This document shows positions 1 through 6,000 of a stretch of 7,552 nucleotides of DNA, piece after piece (positions within the stretch are counted from its first letter, which is position 1; every line of letters starts with the position of its first letter). Below the pieces are notes generated by a model. The model was not told the DNA's origin. It saw only the letters and a program-made list of their open reading frames with translations, and made no database searches. The position numbers were made by a program, and so were the translations under genes. Source of the stretch: Cyanobacteria bacterium RUI128 (GTDB lineage: Bacteria; Cyanobacteriota; Vampirovibrionia; Gastranaerophilales; Gastranaerophilaceae); contig JAILHQ010000110.1 in the NCBI GenBank assembly GCA_024695725.1, forward strand, positions 1 through 7,552, in the 5' to 3' direction.

Positions 1-1
1 A

Positions 2-196
2 ATTCAAAAATTCTTGTCACAACCGTTCTTTGTTGCCGAACAGTTCTCAGGTATTGCAGGTAAATACGTAAAACTTGAAGATACAATCAAAGGCTTTAAG
101 GAAATTATCGAAGGTAAGCACGATAATCTTCCTGAACAGGCTTTCTATATGGTTGGTACAATCGAAGAAGCCGTTGAAAAAGCAAAGACTTTATAG
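2..196 (+). CDS. atpD: F1 ATP synthase subunit beta, C-terminal end (partial)
   Basis: This is the last 64 codons of the catalytic beta subunit of the F1Fo ATP synthase; the rest lies left of the window. The frame is open from the first bases and reads [17 protein letters not shown], a strongly conserved stretch near the end of AtpD, followed by the typical carboxy-terminal helical region with [22 protein letters not shown] and a TAG stop. A TTG at 14 is an internal codon, not a start. atpC follows after a 12-base gap, in the usual order at the end of an atp operon. The subunit works at the cytoplasmic face of the membrane, making or hydrolysing ATP. Identification is secure; only the 5' truncation limits it. 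Confidence 0.96.
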   Translation: MQKFLSQPFFVAEQFSGIAGKYVKLEDTIKGFKEIIEGKHDNLPEQAFYMVGTIEEAVEKAKTL

Positions 197-208
197 TGAG
201 GGTGTAAG

Positions 209-601
209 ATGCATTTAAAATTAATTACACATGATAAAGTTGTTTTTGACGACGAAGTATCAGAAATCTACACAAAAGGGGTAGATGGCGAATTTGGTAT
301 TTTAGAAAATCACGTACCTGTAATGACTGCATTAGATGTCGGAATTACAAAGGTTATCAAGGACGAAAAGCCTATATTATTCACAACAATGGGCGGAGTC
401 TTTCAGTTCAAGGATAACAATGCAATAATTCTTACGGATATGGCAGAAAACGGTGCAGATATAGATGTTACCAGAGCCCGTTCAGCAATGGAAAGAGCTC
501 AGGCAAGACTTGCAGATAAATCGGCAGAGATAGATGCGAGAAGAGCAGAGGCTGCATTAGCCAGAGCGAAAGCCCGATTGAAAGCAGCAATTAGCGAATA
601 A
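209..601 (+). CDS. atpC: F1 ATP synthase subunit epsilon
   Basis: A 130-residue epsilon subunit of the F1 rotor stalk, which couples proton flow to catalysis and can inhibit ATP hydrolysis. The amino-terminal beta-sandwich covers about residues 1-85 and contains the family signature GEFGILENHVPVMTAL (27-42). The carboxy-terminal two-helix domain covers about 88-130 and is rich in Ala and Arg. The length is normal for bacteria. The ATG at 209 is preceded at proper spacing by GAGGGTG, in the 12-base gap after atpD, so the two genes are cotranscribed and probably translationally coupled. The gene ends the operon: an intrinsic terminator follows 8 bases after the TAA stop. The assignment is firm from sequence and context. 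Confidence 0.96.
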   Translation: MHLKLITHDKVVFDDEVSEIYTKGVDGEFGILENHVPVMTALDVGITKVIKDEKPILFTTMGGVFQFKDNNAIILTDMAENGADIDVTRARSAMERAQARLADKSAEIDARRAEAALARAKARLKAAISE

Positions 602-607
602 ATAAAA

Positions 608-631
608 AGAGCGGCGATGCCGCTTTTTTTT
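608..631 (+). terminator. Intrinsic terminator of the atp operon
   Basis: A six-base-pair GC-rich stem, AGCGGC (610-615) with GCCGCT (619-624) around a GAT loop, is followed directly by an unbroken run of eight T (624-631). It starts 8 bases after the atpC stop. The A-run before the stem can extend the pairing into the T-run. Confidence 0.9.
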
Positions 632-640
632 ATACTTATA

Positions 641-669
641 AAAATAAAAAACCACTCTTTACAAGTGGC
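641..669 (-). terminator. Intrinsic terminator for the convergent minus-strand gene
   Basis: On the minus strand CCACT and AGTGG (plus positions 664-668 and 652-656) can pair around a 7-base loop and are followed by TTTTTTATTTT. It lies about 64 bases past the stop of the 268-residue gene. With the atpC terminator it forms a back-to-back pair between the converging transcription units. Confidence 0.75.
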
Positions 670-732
670 AAAATTGAAAAATAGGAAAAATTATAGGGAA
701 AATATTATTTTAAATCTTGTTATAACGAGCTA

Positions 733-1539
733 TTATGTGAAAATTTTGAAGGTTCTGTCAACGTTTTCTTTAGCTACGTTTTTAAGTGTGTCAATTTCTT
801 GTTTAATTGCGTTACGTTCAGTTTCTAATTGGGAAAGCTCAGTATCAAATCTTGCATCTTTAGAATTGATTCTGTTCATATCAGCTTCATACTGCGCTTC
901 AGCTTTCTTCAGATTAACTTCATCAGAAACTTCCTGGATCTTTGTTGATGTTGAAATACTTGTTTTTTCATAAAGTTTATAGAAATAATCTTCATAAGTA
1001 GTTCCATCCGGATAAGACATTGATGATCCGCCTTCACCTACAGTATAACCTGTTGGTGTATAAGTAGTCTGAACACCTGTACCCGGGTGAGTATAAACAA
1101 TATTTGTACCATCAAATGAATAGTTATTTTCAGGATCATCTTTTTCCTGAATAACTGTTACATATCCTTCAGAAATCAATGTTGACAGTGTTGTATATGA
1201 TCCATCCAAGCCGCTGTCAAGTGTAATACCTTTTTTAGTTGCCATTGCAGTAACAACTTCAGAATAATTATGACAAATAGTTCCGTCAACATCAAATAAG
1301 AAACCTGCATTTGTCATCAAGGCAAAAGTTGCATCATCAAATCTGACACTACCATTATCATTAACTATTTTGTACTGAATTTTAGTCGCATCAAGTCTTT
1401 CCAGATAGTCTGCATAGACTCTGTCAGATTCATTGGAAAGTCTCAACTTCTCAGCTTGTATACGCTGAGCGTTGTATTCCAGTGAATGTTGTCTTGACGT
1501 TAAGGTCAAAAGACGTACTTGTGATGCGGATAAACCCAT
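733..1539 (-). CDS. Conserved-looking 'MGLSASQ' coiled-coil protein of unknown function
   Basis: A 268-residue soluble protein of unknown function. The start is supported by AAGGAGT (1545-1551) upstream of the ATG. Residues 1-57 (MGLSASQVRLLTLTSRQHSL...) look like a continuous charged helix. Residues 60-195 are rich in Gly, Ser, Thr and Tyr and look like beta-rich or exposed structure. Residues 198-262 are strongly heptad-like, and the chain ends in DRTFKIFT. There is no signal peptide or membrane segment. Helices at both ends around a variable middle resemble the layout of flagellin or hook-type filament proteins, but I see no sequence proof. I recall proteins beginning MGLSASQ as recurrent in Melainabacteria; this needs a search. 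The segment FDVDGTI (82-88) resembles the HAD phosphatase first motif, but nothing else in the chain fits that family. It lies 99 bases downstream of cysE on the same strand with no clear terminator between. Confidence 0.8.
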   Translation of the reverse strand: MGLSASQVRLLTLTSRQHSLEYNAQRIQAEKLRLSNESDRVYADYLERLDATKIQYKIVNDNGSVRFDDATFALMTNAGFLFDVDGTICHNYSEVVTAMATKKGITLDSGLDGSYTTLSTLISEGYVTVIQEKDDPENNYSFDGTNIVYTHPGTGVQTTYTPTGYTVGEGGSSMSYPDGTTYEDYFYKLYEKTSISTSTKIQEVSDEVNLKKAEAQYEADMNRINSKDARFDTELSQLETERNAIKQEIDTLKNVAKENVDRTFKIFT

Positions 1540-1616
1540 CAGATACTCCTTAGTTCTTTTCCTATGTTGTATATGACGACATATTTAGGGAAATCTTTAG
1601 GTTTTTACCCGTTTTA

Positions 1617-1635
1617 TTTACAAAAGTTTACAAAA
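1617..1635. repeat. Two tandem TTTACAAAA copies
   Basis: TTTACAAAA occurs at 1617-1625 and 1627-1635, a 10-base period, between cysE and the 268-residue gene. It could be a protein-binding site for the downstream gene or simply AT-rich spacer. The copies are exact but short. Confidence 0.35.
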
Positions 1636-1638
1636 ATT

Positions 1639-2295
1639 TTACTCTTCTGATGAGGTTAATTCTTCAATTTTATTTTTTAATTCTATAATCTCATATTTCA
1701 TTCTGTTCATTTCACAAGTAATAGGATCAGGAATCCTGTTGTGTAAAAGAACACCGTCCGGGTTGATAAATTTCTGTTTGACAATTCTGCCAGGAACACC
1801 TACTACAGTGCAGTTTTCAGGAACGTCATCAACAACGACCGAACCTGCGCCAATTCTTACGTGGTCACCGATTTTAATATTACCCAAAATCTTTGCGCCG
1901 GCACCAATAATTACATTATTTCCGATGGTTGGGTGACGTTTCCCGTGTTCTTTTCCTGTTCCGCCAAGCGTTGCCTGCTGGTATATAATAACATCATTTC
2001 CGATTTCTGCCGTTTCACCTATAACGACACCTTCACCATGGTCAATAAAAAGCCTCTCGCCGATGGTTGCAGACGGGTGAATTTCTATACCTGTAATTAT
2101 TCTTGTCAGATAAGAAATATAGCGCGGCAGAAACGGAATACCTATTTTTTTCAGTTTATGCGCAAATCTGTGAAACATTAGCGCCTGAAAACCGGGATAA
2201 CAGAAAATAACTTCAAATATGTTATTTGCAGCCGGATCATTTTCATAAATCACTTTTATATCATCTTTTATTTTACTCAGAGTCCTGAAATGCAT
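1639..2295 (-). CDS. cysE: Serine O-acetyltransferase
   Basis: It transfers acetyl from acetyl-CoA to L-serine, giving O-acetylserine for CysK. The 218-residue chain has a short helical amino domain (about 1-68), then a left-handed beta-helix of hexapeptide repeats (about 69-170) with GIEIHPSATIG, IDHGEGVVIGETAEIG, LGGTGKEHGKRHPTIG and GAGSVVVDDVPENCTVVGVPGRIV. D85-H86 and H121 align with the catalytic Asp-His and second His of E. coli CysE. The tail (about 196-213) looks like a coiled coil and ends TSSEE. The reading frame extends upstream to an ATG at 2343, but the start at 2295 is chosen because GAGGGG lies just before it, it leaves only one base after the cysK stop, and it begins with the family's usual MxFxTLxxIKDDI pattern. 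The short amino domain resembles the Bacillus-type enzyme rather than the long enteric form. Confidence 0.94.
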   Translation of the reverse strand: MHFRTLSKIKDDIKVIYENDPAANNIFEVIFCYPGFQALMFHRFAHKLKKIGIPFLPRYISYLTRIITGIEIHPSATIGERLFIDHGEGVVIGETAEIGNDVIIYQQATLGGTGKEHGKRHPTIGNNVIIGAGAKILGNIKIGDHVRIGAGSVVVDDVPENCTVVGVPGRIVKQKFINPDGVLLHNRIPDPITCEMNRMKYEIIELKNKIEELTSSEE

Positions 2296-2296
2296 A

Positions 2297-3190
2297 TTAC
2301 CCCTCAAACAGTTCTGTGGACAGATATCTTTCGCCAAAATCACAAATTATTGTAACAATTTTCTTGTCAGGATTTCTTTTTGAAAGACATTTTGCAGCAA
2401 CCAGATTTGCACCGGACGAAATCCCGCAAAGAATACCGTGTTCTCTTGCAAGTTCTCTTGCATTTTCTATTGCAAAATCACTGTTTATATCAAGAATTCC
2501 GTCAAGCTTCCCTGATTTATAAATATCTGTCACAAAGTTCGCACCAATACCCTGAATTTTATGCGGACCAGCCTGACCTTCAGTCAAAAGCGGACTTTCC
2601 TTCGGTTCTACACCATAAACAAGTACATCAGGTTTAATTTTATTAAACCCGTTTTTAAGCCCTACTGCAGTTCCTCCTGTACCTATTCCTGCGCATACTA
2701 TATCAACGTTTCCGCCTGTTGACTCAAGAATCTCTTTTGCCGTTCCAATTTCGTGTGCCATTGGATTTGCAGGATTAGCAAACTGCATCGGGATAAAACT
2801 GTTCGGATACTCTTTTGAAAGTTCATTTGCTTTATCCACTGCGCCCTTCATTCCGAGTTCTTTCGGTGTAAGAACAAGTTCTGCACCATAGGCTTTAATA
2901 ACTTTTTTGCGTTCTTCTGACATATTTTCCGGCATAACGATTTTAATTTTCAGTTTCATAACAGCACAGCACATTGCAAGCCCGATACCTGTATTTCCGC
3001 TCGTCGGTTCAATAATGACAGTGTCTTTATTTATTCTGCCCTCTTTCATTGCAGAATCAAGCATCGCAAAAGATGCTCTGTCTTTGACAGAATTTGACGG
3101 GTTATAAAACTCGAGTTTCAAAAAAATATTATCGTTATATTTAACTATCGGAGTATTACCGATAAGTTCTAATACATTATTATAAATCAT
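2297..3190 (-). CDS. cysK: O-acetylserine sulfhydrylase (cysteine synthase)
   Basis: A PLP enzyme of fold type II that makes L-cysteine from O-acetylserine and sulfide. In the 297-residue form the chain opens with NNVLELIGNTPIVK. K36 in NPSNSVKDR is the PLP lysine, TSGNTG (63-68) is the substrate-binding loop, GTGGT (170-174) is the phosphate-binding loop, and GPHKIQGIG (208-216) and GISSGAN (256-262) are also present. The end CDFGERYLSTELF matches the family closing motif. The frame reaches an ATG at 3226, but 3190 is preferred: it has GAGGG at good spacing and the product begins at the normal family position. The stop codon is one base from the cysE ATG, and the cysE ribosome-binding site lies inside the last cysK codons. 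The pair is therefore an operon for the two final steps of cysteine synthesis. Confidence 0.94.
   Translation of the reverse strand: MIYNNVLELIGNTPIVKYNDNIFLKLEFYNPSNSVKDRASFAMLDSAMKEGRINKDTVIIEPTSGNTGIGLAMCCAVMKLKIKIVMPENMSEERKKVIKAYGAELVLTPKELGMKGAVDKANELSKEYPNSFIPMQFANPANPMAHEIGTAKEILESTGGNVDIVCAGIGTGGTAVGLKNGFNKIKPDVLVYGVEPKESPLLTEGQAGPHKIQGIGANFVTDIYKSGKLDGILDINSDFAIENARELAREHGILCGISSGANLVAAKCLSKRNPDKKIVTIICDFGERYLSTELFEG
2300..2305 (-). promoter_or_regulatory. cysE ribosome-binding site embedded in cysK
   Basis: The minus strand reads GAGGGG across the last two sense codons (Glu, Gly) of cysK, then TAAT, then the cysE ATG. This decides the cysE start and implies translational coupling. 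Confidence 0.8.
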
Positions 3191-3248
3191 CTGCGTACCC
3201 TCTTGCGTAAATTTTAAAACAACCATAAAGGTAATTCAAATATTAATT

Positions 3249-3254
3249 ATTATA
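3249..3254 (-). promoter_or_regulatory. Candidate -10 box for cysK-cysE
   Basis: A perfect TATAAT on the minus strand lies about 60 bases upstream of the cysK ATG. No good -35 is found at 16-18 bases, so activation by a regulator is possible, or the true promoter may be elsewhere. A second candidate, TATACT, lies at 3265-3270. Confidence 0.35.
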
Positions 3255-3272
3255 GCGGTGTGGCAGTATAAA

Positions 3273-3293
3273 ATTATTCCCTTATCGGATAAT
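3273..3293. promoter_or_regulatory. Imperfect dyad between cysK and the transporter
   Basis: ATTAT-t-CC (3273-3280) and GGATAAT (3287-3293) form an inverted repeat with one extra base, around CTTATC. It lies between the two divergent start codons and close to both candidate promoters, as an operator would. The regulator is not identifiable from this. Confidence 0.3.
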
Positions 3294-3297
3294 GTAC

Positions 3298-3326
3298 TTT
3301 ATAATAAAAAATCTTTGATTTATAAT
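3298..3326 (+). promoter_or_regulatory. Candidate promoter of the transporter gene
   Basis: TTTATA (3298-3303), a 17-base spacer and TATAAT (3321-3326) fit a sigma70-type promoter. The transcript would start near 3333, leaving a leader of under 20 bases that still includes AGGGAG (3337-3342). Another TATAAT at 3300-3305 with a weaker -35 is an alternative that allows a longer leader. Confidence 0.45.
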
Positions 3327-3349
3327 TAACAAGGTTAGGGAGATGAACT

Positions 3350-4696
3350 ATGAACAGAAAACCATGGGCAGAAATTGCTCTTGTTATATTGGGCTCATTA
3401 TTATACTTTATGGCAAACCTGCACCGTGTCGCAGTACCAGGGGCAATGTTTGACGTACTCACTCAGGACCTGCAGACGACAGCACAAGCGGTTACTGCTT
3501 TGGGTTCTGTTTTCATGTACAGCTACGCAATAGGCCAGCTTGTCATTGGGGTACTTATTGCAAGATTTGGCGGGTTCAGAGTAGTTACAATAGGTTCACT
3601 CTTGTTTTTCGCAGGGAGCCTAATGTTTCCGTTTGCAGGAAGTCTTCCGATACTGTACATCAGCCGTTTGCTCATAGGTTTAGGCTCAGCATCTTTCTAT
3701 CTGGGTATGATAAATGAAACAAGACGACTTGTTCCTAAAAAGAATTTTGGGGTGGTTTTATCGCTGATTCTTTTGGTCGGGTATTTAGGCGGAATCGTTG
3801 CAAACGCACCGCTTGTAGTTTGTATGCACAGCCTTGGATGGAGAGCCTCCTTTATTATAGCAGGCGTGCTGACTACGGTTTTGGCACTGTTGTTCATTAT
3901 ATTTGACAGAACGGTTAAGCACGTCGAAATTGATAAAAGTGTTCATATGGACTTTGAACTGTTCAAAGCAACTTTTACGAATAAGAAGAATTTGGTTTTA
4001 TACGCGTTTGCCTGCTTTAACTATGGTTTGTATTACGTTATTCAGACCGTTATCGGGAAAAAGTTTTTGGAGGACTTTTGCCTCATGCCTGTAATGACTG
4101 CGGCAACAATATTGTCAGTAATGGGGTTGTTATACGCAATAGCAGGCTCTGCTATTGCCTTTATGAGTAAGGCATCGCTAAACAGAAGAACAATATTTTT
4201 GAGGATATCAAGTTTTAATACACTGTTGGTGTTTGGCCTGACACTACTTTGCGTTTGTTTCGATATAAAGACACCTCTTATTGCAGTCGGGTTCTGTACA
4301 ATAGCATTCGGAGCAAGTTTGTCACCGTTGCTGGTACCACTTTTGCACGACTATAACGGGCAGAAGGTTGCAAATACAGCCATCAGCGTAATGACATGCG
4401 GTTTTTATCTCGTTGTTGCAGTGCTGGGAAGTGTTGTCGGGGTTTGCCTTGATTTATTCTCACATATGAGATTAGAGAACAGTCTGGCTGCACACAATAG
4501 TGCATATATTGCAATATTCAGTATTTTGTTTGTACTTTCAGTAATTTCTTTTGTCAGCGTGTTCAAAATAGAAGAAAGTAAAAAGACACTCAGACTAATT
4601 CAGCACATCAACTATGTTAAAGAACACGAAAACGACGAAGAACCAAAAGAACACTGGCACGACGAATATGAACACGATTTGTACACAAATGTTTAG
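3350..4696 (+). CDS. Major facilitator superfamily transporter, substrate unknown
   Basis: A 448-residue integral membrane protein with about twelve hydrophobic segments in two halves and a charged central loop near residues 185-215. The first segment covers about residues 8-28. A motif-A-like loop, GVLIARFGGFRVV (67-79), lies between helices 2 and 3, and GYLGGIVANAPL (144-155) sits where motif C falls in antiporters. These features and the length indicate the MFS_1 type; they do not reveal the substrate. The start is supported by AGGGAG (3337-3342) seven bases before the ATG. The last 26 residues are hydrophilic, with four His and about ten acidic residues (for example EHWHDEYEHD), and would lie in the cytoplasm, possibly binding metal. 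The gene is divergent from cysK-cysE; a role in sulfur or amino acid transport is a context guess only. No clear terminator precedes the tRNA gene. Confidence 0.88.
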   Translation: MNRKPWAEIALVILGSLLYFMANLHRVAVPGAMFDVLTQDLQTTAQAVTALGSVFMYSYAIGQLVIGVLIARFGGFRVVTIGSLLFFAGSLMFPFAGSLPILYISRLLIGLGSASFYLGMINETRRLVPKKNFGVVLSLILLVGYLGGIVANAPLVVCMHSLGWRASFIIAGVLTTVLALLFIIFDRTVKHVEIDKSVHMDFELFKATFTNKKNLVLYAFACFNYGLYYVIQTVIGKKFLEDFCLMPVMTAATILSVMGLLYAIAGSAIAFMSKASLNRRTIFLRISSFNTLLVFGLTLLCVCFDIKTPLIAVGFCTIAFGASLSPLLVPLLHDYNGQKVANTAISVMTCGFYLVVAVLGSVVGVCLDLFSHMRLENSLAAHNSAYIAIFSILFVLSVISFVSVFKIEESKKTLRLIQHINYVKEHENDEEPKEHWHDEYEHDLYTNV

Positions 4697-4708
4697 TGTA
4701 TAATTCGC

Positions 4709-4737
4709 TTGAAAAAATGTTTTCAATGTGTTCTAAT
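4709..4737 (+). promoter_or_regulatory. Promoter of tRNA-Gly
   Basis: TTGAAA (4709-4714, five of six consensus bases), a 17-base spacer and TCTAAT (4732-4737, five of six) place a start near 4744, just before the tRNA 5' end. The -35 also lies in an inverted repeat, TTGAAAA (4709-4715) with TTTTCAA (4720-4726), which could affect transcription arriving from the transporter gene. Confidence 0.65.
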
Positions 4738-4747
4738 ATAGATGTAA

Positions 4748-4819
4748 GCGGACGTAATTCAGTGGTAGAATGCAACCTTCCCAAGGTTGACGTCGGGAGT
4801 TCGAGCCTCCTCGTCCGCT
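4748..4819 (+). tRNA. tRNA-Gly (anticodon CCC)
   Basis: A full cloverleaf can be drawn. The acceptor GCGGACG pairs with CGTCCGC. The D arm is in ATTCAGTGGTAGAAT. The anticodon stem CAACC/GGTTG has loop TTCCCAA, giving anticodon CCC, which reads GGG. The T arm is GGGAG-TTCGAGC-CTCCT with one G-T pair. The discriminator is T and the GCGG start is typical of glycine tRNAs. CCA is not encoded. A T-run follows immediately. From position 4804 onward the gene is part of a 45-base repeat found again at 6001, so it is an integration target whose sequence was restored by the insertion. Confidence 0.96.
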
Positions 4820-4848
4820 TTTTTATTTTGCAAAAAACTGACAAAGGC
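4804..4848 (+). repeat. Putative attL: tRNA-Gly 3' end plus flank, 45 bp direct repeat
   Basis: This 45-base segment is identical to 6001-6045. It begins in the T loop (AGCCTCCTCGTCCGCT), runs through the tRNA end and continues 29 bases to ACAAAGGC. The preceding base differs (G here, C at 6000), as does the following base. Repeats that copy a tRNA 3' end are the classical mark of tyrosine-recombinase integration. Confidence 0.8.
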
Positions 4849-4855
4849 GAGAACT

Positions 4856-4872
4856 ACAAGGCAGAGCCTTGT
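4856..4872. repeat. Hairpin just inside attL
   Basis: ACAAGGC (4856-4862) and GCCTTGT (4866-4872) form a perfect 7-base-pair stem with an AGA loop, 8 bases after the attL repeat. There is no T-run, so it is not a standard terminator. Confidence 0.6.
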
Positions 4873-4895
4873 CCGGTTCGAGAGGATTTTCGGTA

Positions 4896-4921
4896 GAGTG
4901 AGCAACGAAGTTGCGAAACTC
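4896..4921. repeat. Second hairpin near attL
   Basis: GAGT (4896-4899) pairs with ACTC (4918-4921), and inside it GCAAC (4902-4906) pairs with GTTGC (4910-4914) around GAA, with a small internal loop between the two stems. With the 4856 hairpin it makes this stretch structured and non-coding. Confidence 0.5.
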
Positions 4922-5061
4922 GTGACTAGTGTATTTTTTTGTCCGTTTTGACGATAAGTAAACAAATGTAGGTTTGGCATACTTGCCCAACACCACTAAA
5001 TTGTAGCGGTAGGAAGTCGGCTGAGAATTTAAATTTCAAATCGGACGAAAACTAACTTTTC

Positions 5062-5119
5062 TTGCACTTTTTTACTCCTTTTTTGCACTATTCTTGCACA
5101 TTTTTGCACATAATTGCAC
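5062..5119. repeat. Helically phased TTGCAC repeat cluster
   Basis: Exact TTGCAC starts at 5062, 5083, 5094, 5104 and 5114. A degenerate copy, TTACTC, falls at 5072, filling the only double-length gap. Successive starts are then 10, 11, 11, 10 and 10 bases apart, a mean of 10.4, close to one turn of B-DNA. All copies therefore face the same side of the helix. Such phasing fits cooperative binding by one protein, for example recombinase arm sites or an initiator or repressor. The stretch has no gene on either strand. It lies about 215 bases inside attL and downstream of the GNAT-like gene. Confidence 0.75.
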
Positions 5120-5131
5120 CAAAAAGTTATT

Positions 5132-5149
5132 GTTGGGTTGAAATCCAAC
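5132..5149 (-). terminator. Weak terminator-like hairpin after the GNAT-like gene
   Basis: GTTGG (5132-5136) and CCAAC (5145-5149), with one further G-T and one T-A pair, form a stem. On the minus strand it is followed by AATAACTTTTT, a poor T-run. It lies 37 bases past the gene's stop. Termination is plausible, not certain. Confidence 0.35.
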
Positions 5150-5185
5150 TTACATGCTTACTATGTATCTATTAGTTAAATATGT

Positions 5186-5842
5186 TTAAATTTTTGTATC
5201 CAAAGTCTTATATTTAATAATAGTATTACCAAATTCTTCAGTATCAATTACATGGACATCCATTGATTTATATTTTTCTATATTCGTTTTAAATCTACTG
5301 AACAGATTTGCGCCTCTTTTATTCTCTTCATCAACAATCCAAGCAATTCTTGAAACATTTTTTGCCTTTGCATTTTTATAAATACTTTCAGCTATATCAA
5401 TAAGCGCTTTATTTCCAACCCTTGTATGATGATATTTTTTATCCATTGATGTAAGCATCATAAACCCTAGATTATTCTTTTTATCTATAGAAAAAGCATA
5501 ACCTCCTACATCTTTATTGTCTATTTTTAAAATTCCAGCAACACCATTAACTGAGAGTGCCTTACATTTCATAGCGGTTTTGGCAATTCCGCCTAATGAT
5601 AATATCAAAAACTTTTCAAAAAATGTTTCTTTTGATTCAGCAAGTCCCGGTAAATCATCCATATAGATTTTAGTAAAATTATTTACCAATTTGTTAATTT
5701 TAAAAACGTTCTTTGTATTTTTTACCTCAACCTTTGGCAAAGCTGAAAACAAAACGTTAGCATGTTTTTGAATATTATCTTTTTTTGATAAATCAGCTTT
5801 TTCAATATTATATAAATTAATTGGTTGATATGCTATTTTCAT
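5186..5842 (-). CDS. GNAT-like acetyltransferase with 'MKIAY' leader
   Basis: A 218-residue protein, the only gene between the two att repeats. The likely GNAT fold covers about residues 95-190. Strands near GVAGILKIDNKDVGGYAFSI and LGFMMLTSM are followed by KKYHHTRVGNKALIDIAESI (136-155), which fits the acetyl-CoA-binding R/Q-x-x-G-x-G/A loop and its helix. NKRGANLFSRF (174-184) matches the usual late motif. The family moves an acetyl group from acetyl-CoA to an amine; the substrate is unknown. The first 95 residues are not part of GNAT: MKIAYQPINLY is shared with the neighbouring gene at 6053, and a Lys/Asn-rich linker follows. There is no signal peptide. The start is supported by GGAG eight bases before the ATG. 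Base composition is markedly AT-rich. An acetyltransferase toxin or effector role is possible but unproven. Confidence 0.68.
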   Translation of the reverse strand: MKIAYQPINLYNIEKADLSKKDNIQKHANVLFSALPKVEVKNTKNVFKINKLVNNFTKIYMDDLPGLAESKETFFEKFLILSLGGIAKTAMKCKALSVNGVAGILKIDNKDVGGYAFSIDKKNNLGFMMLTSMDKKYHHTRVGNKALIDIAESIYKNAKAKNVSRIAWIVDEENKRGANLFSRFKTNIEKYKSMDVHVIDTEEFGNTIIKYKTLDTKI

Positions 5843-5960
5843 TTTTGTTACTCCGTATAGAATAAAACTTAAAAATATTTTTTTTTGCTATTTTGGGAAA
5901 GAGTTTTTCTCAAATATTCTGTTCAAAATTCTCAAACCGACTGTTATTTCAGAACTAGGA

Positions 5961-5978
5961 GCAGAACCACGCTTCTGC
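5961..5978. repeat. Hairpin just inside attR
   Basis: GCAGAA (5961-5966) and TTCTGC (5973-5978) form a perfect 6-base-pair stem with a CCACGC loop, 22 bases before the attR repeat. No T-run follows. The 5843-6000 spacer otherwise shows only the upstream region of the GNAT-like gene. Confidence 0.5.
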
Positions 5979-6000
5979 GACCAGCCGAATAATCCGATAC

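Noticed and set aside
617..973. Plus-strand 118-codon frame
   Set aside because: It starts inside the atpC terminator and runs antisense to the well-supported 268-residue gene.
1276..1296. FDVDGTI in the 268-residue protein as a HAD phosphatase motif
   Set aside because: None of the other HAD motifs or the expected fold length is present; likely coincidence.
2297..2343. Upstream extension of cysE to the ATG at 2343
   Set aside because: It would overlap cysK by 47 bases, adds 16 residues foreign to the family, and ignores the good site before 2295.
4617..4844. Minus-strand 75-codon frame
   Set aside because: It is antisense to the tRNA and the transporter tail, with no ribosome-binding site and no protein-like pattern.
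4759..4980. Minus-strand 73-codon frame reading ...ADEEARTPDVNLGKVAFYH
   Set aside because: It is the antisense of the tRNA-Gly gene and attL flank; frames like this are a known annotation artefact next to tRNA genes.
5062..5119. CRISPR array
   Set aside because: The repeats are only six bases with four- to five-base gaps, far below CRISPR repeat and spacer size, and no cas genes are present.
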